From NCBI GenBank assembly GCA_009746045.1, contig RPFO01000065.1, forward strand, positions 2,837,911 through 2,901,910: a DNA stretch of 64,000 nucleotides, given 5' to 3'. How positions within the stretch are numbered: position 1 is the stretch's first letter; each line of letters opens with the position of its first letter. Source of the DNA: Mesostigma viride (lineage: Eukaryota; Streptophyta; Mesostigmatophyceae; Mesostigmatales; Mesostigmataceae). A program made the translations under genes and the position numbers. This document shows, one piece after another, positions 11,501-21,486 of the stretch. The notes beneath the pieces were generated by a model. The model saw only the letters and a list, made by a program, of their open reading frames with translations. It was not told the origin of the DNA and made no database searches.

Positions 11501-14500
11501 AGCTTGTTCGCGCTTGGGAAGGTGGGCAGGGCGGGGCCACCGGCCATTCAAAATGTCTTATAAACATCACCAACAGAGTTTACAGTAATGACAATAATGC
11601 CAACCCCTGCTACAAACTCCGCAGCCCCTACGCTACACGTTTTGGTTTGTAATGTGATGTGGGAGCTAACACTCCTGTAACGATTACAACTTCTGGGTTG
11701 TATTGTAATGTGGGAGATACCGTTCCTATACTGCTAGCTAATGACAACTTCTGGGTTGTATTGTAATGTGGGAGATACTGATCCTATACTGCTAGCTAAT
11801 TACAACTTCTGGGTTGTATTGTAATGTGGGAGATACCGTTCCTATACTGCTAGCTAATGACAACTTCTGGGTTGTATTGAAATGTGGGAGATACTGTTCC
11901 TATATGTACTGCTAGCTAATGACAACTTCTGGGTTGTATTGAAATGTGGGAGATACTGTTCCTATATGTACTGCTAGCTAATGACAACTTCTGGGTTGTA
12001 TTGAAATGTGGGAGATGCCGTTCCTATACTGCTAGCTGATGCTGTGAATGTTCCTTCCATGCTAGGCAATGGGGGAACATTGCAACCACCTGGGCATGCT
12101 TCTGAGAACCAAGGGCGTGTCTCGTGAGAAATAAGCCCCTCGCCACTGAACGGGAAGGTACATAAAGCATGTCGGCTCTGCCTCTGCGTTGCAGCGCCAT
12201 GCTGGCGTTATGCCCGCATGCTGACATTGTTCCCATTGTCGCCTTGTCTCGCTGGCCCGCGCCTGCAGTTTAGAGCCCGCAAGTCTACCTGTTCGAACCC
12301 CCTGCTCAACCAAGAAGTTGATGGCTTGTTCCCATGGCCTCGTCCTCTGGCTTGACGATTGCCACTAGACTCGTTGCTTTCTCGCTGTCCTTTCTTGCTC
12401 AAGTTGCCATCTTGACCGTGGTGAGTACCACTTGGGCGCATGCGTGCGTGCATGCATGTCTGTGCATGCGTATGCAGGTGATTGCGGCGCTGAGCGAGCG
12501 CGGGGGACACAAGGGGGGCACGCACGTGCCCTTTCGGGACAGCAAGCTCACACAGGTACTTGTGTGCAGCCGTGTCGCGTGGGGGCGAGCTCACGAATGG
12601 CAGGAAGGGGAGGCGGGGGTCTTTCCCTACCGCCGCCCCTTGCTGCGCTTGTTCACCCCATGCGGGATGGTGGGGAGGGGATGTTGTGCCTACATATGTG
12701 TGTGCACGCTCCTGGAGTAAATAGGAGTATATGGGCAAGGGATGCATTGGGCCTTGCCCAAGGTGCTGCGGTCTGTCCCTCTAATCCCATCTTCAGCAAC
12801 CGAGATGTGGGCGGGCCACAGAGGCGCCTTGGCAGGACGACCGTGGCATGCACCACACCGCTCCGCACACAGGAGGGTCGGGCGGTAGCGTGGGGAGAGC
12901 TCAGAGCTGTTTCATGACGCTGCGCTTACACCTTTACCGGTTCCCTGCCCGTGGTACGTGCGTCCCCGTGCCGTGTGGCCTTTGCCCCCTTCTTATTCGG
13001 CCGCAGCTCCTCATCGACAGCCTGCAAGGGTCGGGTCGCGCACTTATGCTGGCATGCTGCTCGCCCCAGGCCAGGCACGCCGAGGAGACCATCAACACGC
13101 TGCACTTTGCCAGGTAATAACCCACGTGTGCATCCTTCACCTTGCCAGGTGATAACCCACGTGTGCAAGGTGCACTTTGCCAGGTTATAAACCACGTGTG
13201 CACACTGCACTTTACCAGGCAAGAAACCGCTTGTGCACGCTGCACTTTGCCAGGGAAGAGTGCACTTGTGCAGGCTGCACTTTGCCAGGGAAGAGTGCAC
13301 TTGTGCACGCTGCACTTTGCCAGGTAATAAACCACTTTGTGAACATTTACCAGGGAAGCAGGTGCCTGTACGTGGCTGCTCTTGTGATGGGCCTGCCCTG
13401 GGATCTGTTGGTCGTGTCTTTTCTCTTTGTCTCGCTGAGTGCACAGCACAGCCTGCTTGCATGGGGCTGTTCTTGGGCCACCAAGAGGGTGCCAGTGGGC
13501 CAGGAGATCCCACAATTGCAACCACCCGCGTTGCTTTGTGTGCATTCACGAGCATGGCATGGGGTGGCATGGGATGGCATGGGGCACTGGGAAGTGGGAC
13601 CATCCTGTGCTTGTCCAGCGCACGAGGATTCTCATAAGCACCCAGGGTCCAGCGTGTGGGGTGCGATACAGTGCTATCCACGGAATAGCAAGGAAAAGCA
13701 GCGGCGATGGCGGGGCGGGGCCACGTGCTGATCGCTTCAGAAGATGGAACGTGCGGCCTCTTGGGCGTCGAACTTACCTACTCACTGTCGATAATGTGTA
13801 TAGTGACTGAAGGACCCCCGCTCACTCGATTGTCATGGGAGGCATTTCCTCATGCATGGCGATGAGTGCAGCTGCACGCGGCCTTTTTTTTTTTTTTTTT
13901 TTGAATGTTTCCAACCGGCCCGCCCGTCTGCTTGCCCACCCCTCTCCCTGCGTGGCCCCTCGGTTCCTGCCTCCCCATGTGCATGGCGGTGCATGGCTGT
14001 CTTGCCATGGTGCAGCCTGGCGCTGCATGTGCGCAGCAAGCCGGTTGTGATCCTGGATCCTCACGACCAGCTGGTGATTGACCTGCGCAAGACGATCATC
14101 AGCCTGCGAAACGTACGTGCCCATCTAGCAACACTTAAGCGTGGGGGTAGAGCAGATCAGGGGAGCCGGCGACCTTTGGCCCATTTGGCTAGTATCCTAT
14201 TAGACGCCTGATGTGTGTCTTTGTGGTGTCAGCGCGACGAGATGAGCTGGCAGCAGTGGGAGGTGGCCCAGCCAGGTGTCCTTGCTTTGCCACGCCATGA
14301 AATGCCTTTGTGGGCCGGTAATGTGTGCCCGCCTGTTGTCTATCACATGGCTGTGGTGGTTGCCACTCGTCGCACATGCTACCGCCAACACACGCTCTGT
14401 GCATTGCTCCACGCATGGTGTCGGTTCTAGTCCCAGCGACACTTGTCTTCTCATGTCAACCTGCCCAGACCTGCTCAGGGATGTACCCGTGGCGCCTGCC

Positions 14501-17500
14501 ATCCCAATGTGCATTCGGTGTGGCGTGCCACCGTGTCTCCTGGTCCCCTTGCCCTCCTGCCCTCGTGCGCTGTCTGGTGGTTGTGTTGCCTTGCCCGTGG
14601 GCTGCCCTGCCCATGATTGTGTTTCCTTGTCAGCGTGTTGTCGATGTGCTGCCTCACCGGGGGCTGTGTGGCCTCATCCATGCACTGCCTTGTGCATGTG
14701 TTCCTTTGTCCACGTTCCCCCTTGTCCACGCCCCGCAGGAGAACAAGAAGCTCCTGGGTCGCCTGGACGAGCTGGCCATGGCAGAGACGCGCCGCGGACC
14801 ACTCTCACCGGGGGGGGGCTCTGGCAACGACACGGGGGGCAACAGCTCATCATCGTCGGAGACTGAAGACAACCTGCGGTCACCGGCCAAGGGGGGGGCG
14901 GCCACGGGGGAAGGCTCGGCCGCCAGTCGAGGCGGAGGCAGCGGGTCATCAGGTGGTTCGTCGTCAGGGGGCGAGGACAGCAGCAGCCACCGCGGCCGCA
15001 GCCAGGATAATAATGCCGGCGACGCAGGGGACCTGATATCCCCTACCGCGTCCGATGGGAGGGAGGCGTTGTCGGACGCCAGCTCCTCGGGCCGCCACTC
15101 GCCCTTGTCCCATGGCGGTGACGGGCGCACGCCCAAGTCACTCCCCCGCCGTGCCAGCCGGCTGAGCAGCAGTACCACTGCGGCCGACATGCCCCCCAGC
15201 AGCCCATCCACCGACGTGCAGGGCGGGCGGGTCGCGCCAGGGTCACGTGCCGGCCGCCCCTTTGCGAAGAGCAGCCGCGGGTCCTCGCGCTCGTCCGAGT
15301 CAGGCCAGCGCCAGAAGAAGCAGTCCGGGAAGAAGGGAGGCAAGCCCGGCATGAATGGTGGCTACAAGGCTGGCTCGGGCGCCGCGGTGGCACCCTCCAT
15401 GTCGGCACGTGACTTCCAAGAATTTCCTGAGCTTGCGGCGCTCGAGCAGGCGTTCCAAGCCAACCTGATGAGCGCACGCGTGGCGGCACCCCCCCCACCG
15501 CCCCCACCCGCAGCGCTGGCCCCCTTCCCTGAGCTAGCTGAGTTGGAGGCCGAGTTCCACCGCCGCATGAGCGAGGCGCGCGCGGGCGGCGCCGTGCAGA
15601 GCCGTGAGGGTGACGCGCAGCTGCGAGATGGGGAGGGATCGGGGGCCCCTGCCACCACCACCCCCACGGGCCAGCCCGCGTACCGCTACCCGTTCTACAC
15701 GCCCATGCCTAGCGCGGGGTACCCTGCGGCAGTGGCCTCCTTTTTGCCCAGCTACGTCGGGTCACCCCCCGCGCCCAAGCCCAAGCCCAAAGCCAAGAAA
15801 GCGCGGCCGAGCTCTGCAAAGGGTGGTGACAAGGATAAGGGCGGCGATAAAGGCAAGGGCGCCAAGAGCACGGGGGAGAAGCTGCCAAGTATCCGCAGCA
15901 CGGCGCCACCCACCAAGATCCCCAAGCCGCCAGTAAAGCTAACACCGGAACAGAAAGCGGCGCGGTGGGCAGAAGTCAACAAGTGGTTTGGCATGGATGC
16001 GGAGATGACCGAGTTTGCGTACAGTGTCCACGACCGTATAGTGACCGAGGAGAACATGGACCCGACCAGCGACGAGTACTACGCAGGTACGTGCGTTGGA
16101 GGGGCTAGGGGGGGGTAGGGAGGTGATGTGTGTGGCGCAAGGGAGGGGGGGGTGGGGCGGGGAACATGTGGGGTGCATGATGATGCCGGCAGCGTGCGGC
16201 ACAAGGGGGTCAGCGTACCTAGGGGCATGGGGCACTCCGTTTGTGGCGATGATAATGGGGGAGGCGGCACCGAGCCTATGGGATGCAGCTTGCTGGCTTG
16301 AACGGGTCGCGTTGGGCTCAACTCCGACAGCAGCCGCCGCACGCCTTGCAGGAGTCAACCGTGCAATACCACCACGCAGTTTGATAGGTGCTGCTGACCC
16401 CTGTCCACATCATGGGATTGTGGAGTTGAGGAGTTTGCTATAAAGTACTGTGACGTGACCTTGCTGACCAGTCCTCACTAACCAGAGTGACTCGCGTGGA
16501 CCCAGATTGCAGCATGCCCGTAGCCGAGTGGTTCCAAAGAAAAATACGTGAGAATAAATACGAGCATGAAAATCTGTGCATGGCGGACGTGCCTAGCGTA
16601 TTCTGCGCTGTCTGCAGTGGATGCAGGCAGAACTTTGTGGCACCACCGTCCTACCTTTAGCAAGGACTGCATGCAGGCAGAATGCAGTGCATGAACAAGC
16701 GCTTCTTACAGGCATTTATTCTGCATCTTTGCTCATGCATTTGTCTGGTTGCATCCCTCCACGCCCTATCTATACTGCAAATGCCGCTCATGCGTCGCCT
16801 ACCATGTGTTTATGTGTATGTATGTGTGGGTGCATGTGGTCCACCAGAGATTGAGAAGCAAGTACGTGCCGCCTTCCCTGACGGCTGGGCGCTCTACATG
16901 GAGATGGCGGACGCGCAGGCGCCAGCAGAAGAGGACAACAAGTCAGATAGGGACCAGGCACATGGTGCAAGTGGGGCAGAGGACCGTGCAGTGTCGGCGG
17001 GCAGTGGCGACGGCGGTGGCGACCAGGGTATGGACACGTCCTGCGACGCAAACGAGACGGCGTCCCCGAAACCAAAGAAGGTGGTGAAGAAAAAGCCCAA
17101 GGAAGCTGCCCCTGCTCCTGTGGCCCAGACGCGGGAACAGTCCCTGGACATGTAAGGCAGTGTCGTTGCATGGATGTAGGCACAAACAACGCGGTCGCAT
17201 GCTTTGGTGTGGTGAGGGTTTGGGGGGGTCGTGCTGGCAGCTGACGGCATGATGAAGTGGTAAAAAATGTTTGTTTGTGTAGCATGGCCATAGGACAAGA
17301 GTTTAAAAACAGGGTGAATCGATGAGCATGCAGGAGGATTGCATGCTGCCTGGGAATATGGACCGCGTGCCGATGCAGATGCCAGTACAACCAGGTGCGG
17401 TTTGTGTGCGGGTTTGGGATGCCCGAGGCTACTTGGGGGAGGGCCAAAACCGCGTGAGGGTCAGACACGTGTGGTGGAACGCGTTTCCATATCAGCGCAT

Positions 17501-18705
17501 GTCTAGCAGCTAGCATGTCTGATCGGCCCGTTCCCTCCATGCCCGTGGCCCCCTCTCCCCATGTGCATCCCATCCTGCAGGGAGTTCCGCCAGCTACTCA
17601 AGCGGCCGCCCGCCTACCGCCGCTCCTACTCGGTGCTCACGCACACGCTCACGCCCACCAGCGGCGGGGGTTCACCGCTGTCGCCGCCACTGGCGAGCAG
17701 CGCGCTGCCCACGGGGGCGTCCCCTTGGCCGGTGCAGCCGCGCCAGACGTCCGCGCCGCACACGCTCGGGGATAGCCCGCTGAGCCCCCCCAGCGTGGGC
17801 CATGGCTTGGTGCACCGGTCTGCCAGCAGTAGCGGCCGGCTGGTGGGGTCGTCGCTGACGGACCTGAACGGGCCGCGGCTGACGGACACCCTGTCAGGAC
17901 CACAGCTGTACACGCTGCGCACGCTTACATCCAGCAGCGGCAAGAAGCCACCGTTTGACTCGTCGCCCTCCGGGTCAGCCTCGGGTGCGCGCGAATCAAG
18001 GCCCAGTTTCGACAACAGCAGCGTCAACTTCAACAGCTACAGCGGCGGCGGAATGGCGCAGGTCGCCACAGGTATGCTCATGGGGTAGGGCAAATAGGGC
18101 GTGCTGAGTCAGCAAAAGGAACGAGGTGTGCCGTGGGATGTGGATGATTGTCATCTTGTCATGGGCATCGGCAGGCAAGCATTTGCCCGCATAGGCTTGC
18201 TGGGTCATTCTAGCTTGATGGGTCATTATAGCAGCATGCCGGCAGCGTCCACACTTGACACTTCCTTGGCTAACGGCGGGCAGGTGCATGCTGGCCGCTC
18301 GAGATGATTTCTACAGGACATTCTTCATGCATGTTCCTTGCATGGTTGTCTTTGTCACAGCAGGAATGCATACTGGCCATGCCGATGGCTCAAGCGTGGA
18401 ACTTCTTCGTACTGTCCAGATGTCTGATCACATTGGTTTCCCTCTTCAGTGCGGCAACTCACACATGCATTGCCCTGGCGCACGGCCATCCCTGCACCTG
18501 CCTGGCCCCTGTGTCTGCAGATGCCGACAGCTTTGCGCGACGGCGCGACGCGCTGGTGGCGGAGCTGGAACAGGTCAAGCATGAGGCGGAGCGCGAGCGG
18601 CAGAAGATCATGCGCCAGATCAAGAAGAAGCTGGTCAAAGCGCAGAAGCGGGGCATGGCCGACGGGCCGGCTCTCCGGTCGCCGTCAGGGAAGTGGGAAA
18701 GGTGA
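5514..18705 (+). CDS. Kinesin motor protein, N-terminal motor, possibly kinesin-12/KIF12-like
   Basis: This is a microtubule motor ATPase of about 1,194 residues. Its 14 exons are 5514-5660, 6727-6849, 7313-7399, 8556-8750, 10109-10244, 10736-10898, 11398-11521, 12478-12555, 13007-13113, 14016-14112, 14739-16086, 16848-17151, 17581-18071 and 18521-18705. All phases agree. Motor landmarks are VQVVVRVRP near residue 18, the P-loop GQTGAGKT split exactly between exons 3 and 4, EIYNER, switch [10 protein letters not shown], switch [20 protein letters not shown] and [11 protein letters not shown]. After the motor come SKPVVILDP and a neck helix ([20 protein letters not shown]). A 449-residue exon 11 follows, low in complexity and rich in Ser/Gly/Pro, then a charged C-terminal helix with [16 protein letters not shown] and a TGA stop. 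The intron after exon 2 uses a GC donor (CAG|GCAAGT). The motor is certain; the subfamily is a guess from the neck sequence. Confidence 0.92.
8805..9345. repeat. 35-bp minisatellite, about 15 copies, kinesin intron 4
   Basis: Near-identical tandem units beginning ataggggtgaagaacggtga, differing mainly at one position (ataggggt or ataagggt). The high identity suggests recent expansion, so the array is probably length-variable between strains. Confidence 0.95.
11028..11108. repeat. 26-bp tandem repeat, three copies, kinesin intron 6
   Basis: Three consecutive copies of a unit like gcatgcaagggggagctggc followed by atggtt. Confidence 0.88.
11640..12045. repeat. 58-62-bp minisatellite, about six and a half copies, kinesin intron 7
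   Basis: Units contain tgctagctaatgacaacttc and gtgggagatac. Two copies carry a 4-bp insertion (tatatgtact in place of tatact). The array is more AT-rich than the flanking exons. Confidence 0.92.
13095..13335. repeat. Tandem copies of the exon 9 splice-donor junction in kinesin intron 9
   Basis: About seven copies of a 34-36-bp unit. Each contains the last coding bases of exon 9 (ctgcactttgccag) followed by donor-like variants gtaata, gtgata, gttata, gcaaga or ggaaga. The first copy is the real exon end at 13113; the others lie in the intron as potential decoy donors. Confidence 0.85.
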
Positions 18706-19429
18706 CACCGGGCTTGGTGACGCTTGACACCAGCACTTGGGAACAGCAGCCAGGCTCATGCTATGGGAAAACCCGTGCAGGCATGGCATGTTTACCCAAC
18801 CATATTTACAGTATTTCTGTCAATGCACTCGGTTATCTGCGGACAGTTGGCTTTGCCAGTGTCGCGCTACGCACAGCAAGTGCTCAGCCATACAATTCAT
18901 TGTCTGCGACAAGCAAAGATTTGTGTGGTGCTGAACCACACACAGAGGGAGGCCAACCCATCGATAGCGTTTTTCCAGATTGCTGCATGACATGAAACCC
19001 AGCGTGCGCTGTGTCTGTAGCGCCCCAATGAATGGATGGGGGCCCGCAAATCGACGCAAATCGAGACGAGTGCCCCATGCAAAACCATATAGAGGGGGGA
19101 GCGCAATGAGACACGTGGATTTAAATATAATTTTAAAATCAAGCTGCTGATCGAATGCTTCACACTACATGGACGGCCGGCCGGCACACACTATCCATGT
19201 CTGCATGTCCGTAATCATGTCCATGCATCCACAGCCATCCACCACCTCGTTTATTAAGTGAGACAAACAGTCCTGTCCAGATGCATGGTGATCCAACATC
19301 GTGGAAGGACTAGGGTAGTCATCTCCTAGAGGAACTTGACGCAAAGAACGTGGGCCGGCCGGAGCCGCGTGGCTATCTGTAGCTAGGAAGACCTGCATGG
19401 CCGGAGGGAGACAGATTAAAAATATAATG
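18706..19429. other. Kinesin 3' flank, no gene seen
   Basis: This should contain the kinesin 3' UTR. I see no coding signal and no clear polyadenylation motif. From about 19400 the sequence becomes AT-rich and joins the retrotransposon block. Confidence 0.5.
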
Positions 19430-19495
19430 ATTAGGAATCATTAATTATTAGGAACATAACTCCGTTGGGAGTGTCTGTAGCACATAGCCCAGAGC
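19430..19495 (-). mobile_element. 3'-end stub of the 2-kb ORF1-only retroelement
   Basis: About 65 bp reading ttaggaacataactccgttg and gtagcacata on the plus strand. It matches the 3' ends of the copies at 21.49 and 29.85 kb and is cut off right at the 5' end of copy A. Extreme 5' truncation fits LINE-type insertion. Confidence 0.7.
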
Positions 19496-21478
19496 ACGAG
19501 CCACGAGGTAGCCATGGCTGACGGCGGAGCTCATAACTTTCACGTTTGAGCACCGAATTTAGTCGTGAATATCACAATCGCTTCGTCTTTCTAAGACGCA
19601 CATGCTGATATAATTTTCCGACGCTATTACGCAATATACGATGAGCAAACGCCCATCGACGCAACGCAGCCTGGCGGCTGCGCTTGGCCATGAAAATCCG
19701 CCCGCAGCCTCGGCTGCAGCTTCGCCCACCGGCCCAGAAGGCAGCGGCGCCGCTAGCCAAGCTCTAGTGGTCGTCCAGCCCCCTGCTGCGCCCGCATCGC
19801 CAGCAGCGTCGCCCGAACCCAAGCGCAGTCGCTCTGACGGGCTGCTGGATGAGTAAGACTTTGACGCCAGCCAGCCCGGCTATTTTGACAAGCTTACACC
19901 CGATCGCATCCTGGGCCATGTGTTTTTCGGGACGCATGCCTCTCTTCTAGAGCTGTGCAAGCAGCTTTCCCACCAAGATCGCCTTGTCAATGCCCGCCTC
20001 AAGAGGCGCAATTTCGGCAAAGACGTCCTCAACGCACGCCGCCCCCACCTCCAGCAATTCGCCCTCTTTTCCCTCCTTGGACGCTCCATCGAGGAGCTTT
20101 GGCCCCCAAAGCCCCTCACCACCACCTTAACCGAATCCTCCATCCGCTCACTCCTCAAGGAGGCCCTCGAGCAGCACGTGGCCCCCATCGCTGCAGATGT
20201 GGCGGCCATGGGCAGCACGCTGGCTGCCGAGCTCCCCCTCCTCTCCACCATCTCCACCGCCACCTCCACTCTCCTCGCCTCCTCCACCGCCACCACCCCC
20301 ACCTCCGGCGCCGCCATCACCGCCCAGCTCCGTGACATCGACCAGCGTCTTAAGGACAACGCCATCGCTATCGAGGTCCTGCAGAACACCGCCGGCCTCA
20401 CCGCCCAGGCGGTGAAGGACATTGCCGCCAAGCCAGCCCCTGCTGGCCTGGCCGGCGATGCTCCTCCCCTCACGACCTGGGCGGACATGCTTAAGCAGCA
20501 CACCACCTCCACCACCTCCGCCGTCGCAGCACAGCTCCAGCGGCAGACGCTTGACCTCCGCGAGGAGGCCGAGCTCGCCAAGCGCAGCCTCAACGTCATT
20601 GTCAAGAATCTCAAGATGGAGGAAGGTGAGAATTCCGAGAAGCTTGCGCGTGCTTTTGAGAGAGAAATCCTTGATCGCATGGGCCTTATACTGGTGAGAT
20701 CGAGCTGGCCGCCCACCGCCTTCCCCGCGCGCGGGGTAAGGCAGGGCCGCCCCCGCTCCTTCTCACCTTTAAGACCCCGGCGGACAAGATTTCTTTTCTC
20801 AGACGCCGCAAGCGGCTCGAGAAGACTCTCTTCACCCTTGATGACGACTTGACCCTGGCGCAGCAACAACGCGACGGCGACGGGAGCTATGGCCGACCTA
20901 CCTCCAGCTCCGGCAGACCAAGGCGGGGCAGCCGGTGAACTGGAAGGGGGCGGCCATCTACGTCGGCCACAAGCCCTGGCAGGCGACCCCCGCGGCCCCA
21001 GCGACTCCAGACGCCCCAGCTTAGGGGAATACAGCAGTAGTAGTGTAGAATAGATAGACCGTGGCCATGTACATGTTATGTACGCCTCCTAGAGGCCCTA
21101 TTCCAGCTAAGCCACGCGCTTTATTTAATCATGTACATGTGTGCCTATGATGAGCCACACTCCAGACGATGCCTAGTTTTATTTAGTAATGCTGTGCCCA
21201 TGCAGAGAGCTGCTCTCTGCTGAGATGCCACGCTCTAGTTTTTGTATAGCCATGAGGATCTTCCCCCTCACAGGCATGCTCCCCCCTTACCCGGGCATAG
21301 CGTGATAGACCATTAGGGTGCGAGTTCCCTGGTGCACCTAGAGCAGGGGTAGCTTACATTCCCACCCTTGCATGAAGTAGCCTAGAATGTATTAAAAGCC
21401 ATATGCCCCTTCTCAGGGCTATGCATGTGCTACATTTACTCCCAACGGAGTGATGTTGATAATTATAATAGCCCAGAG
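19496..21478 (+). pseudogene. Copy A of a LINE ORF1-only retroelement (broken ORF1p)
   Basis: ORF1 starts at 19641 (MSKRPSTQRS) and would give about 460 residues. It has a Pro/Ala-rich start, a long helical middle, and a C-terminal domain like the RNA-binding module of L1-type ORF1 proteins: SLNVIVKNL, AAHRLPRARGKAG, LLLTFKTPADK, TLDDDLT, then a tryptophan-rich end (NWKGAAIYVGHKPW) and a stop near 21022. It is broken by an in-frame TAA at 19854-19856 and by frameshifts near 20690 and 20870. No reverse transcriptase or endonuclease follows, only about 450 bp of 3' UTR ending in a small hairpin (actcc-caac-ggagt) and an AT-rich tail. The 5' end starts with gagccacgaggtagccatgg, shared with two other copies. 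Confidence 0.8.
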
Positions 21479-21486
21479 AGGGGGCA

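Noticed and set aside
12235-12315. tRNA-like T-arm sequence gttcgaacccc
   Set aside because: The flanking stems do not pair and no matching A box or acceptor stem is present; at most a decayed tRNA-derived SINE piece.
14654-15352. 232-codon minus-strand frame opposite kinesin exon 11
   Set aside because: GC-rich shadow of the sense exon, which is fixed by phase and by flanking kinesin exons.
16515-16560. gtagccgagtggt, like the A box of a Ser/Leu tRNA
   Set aside because: No B box or T-arm follows within 100 bp and no acceptor stem forms.
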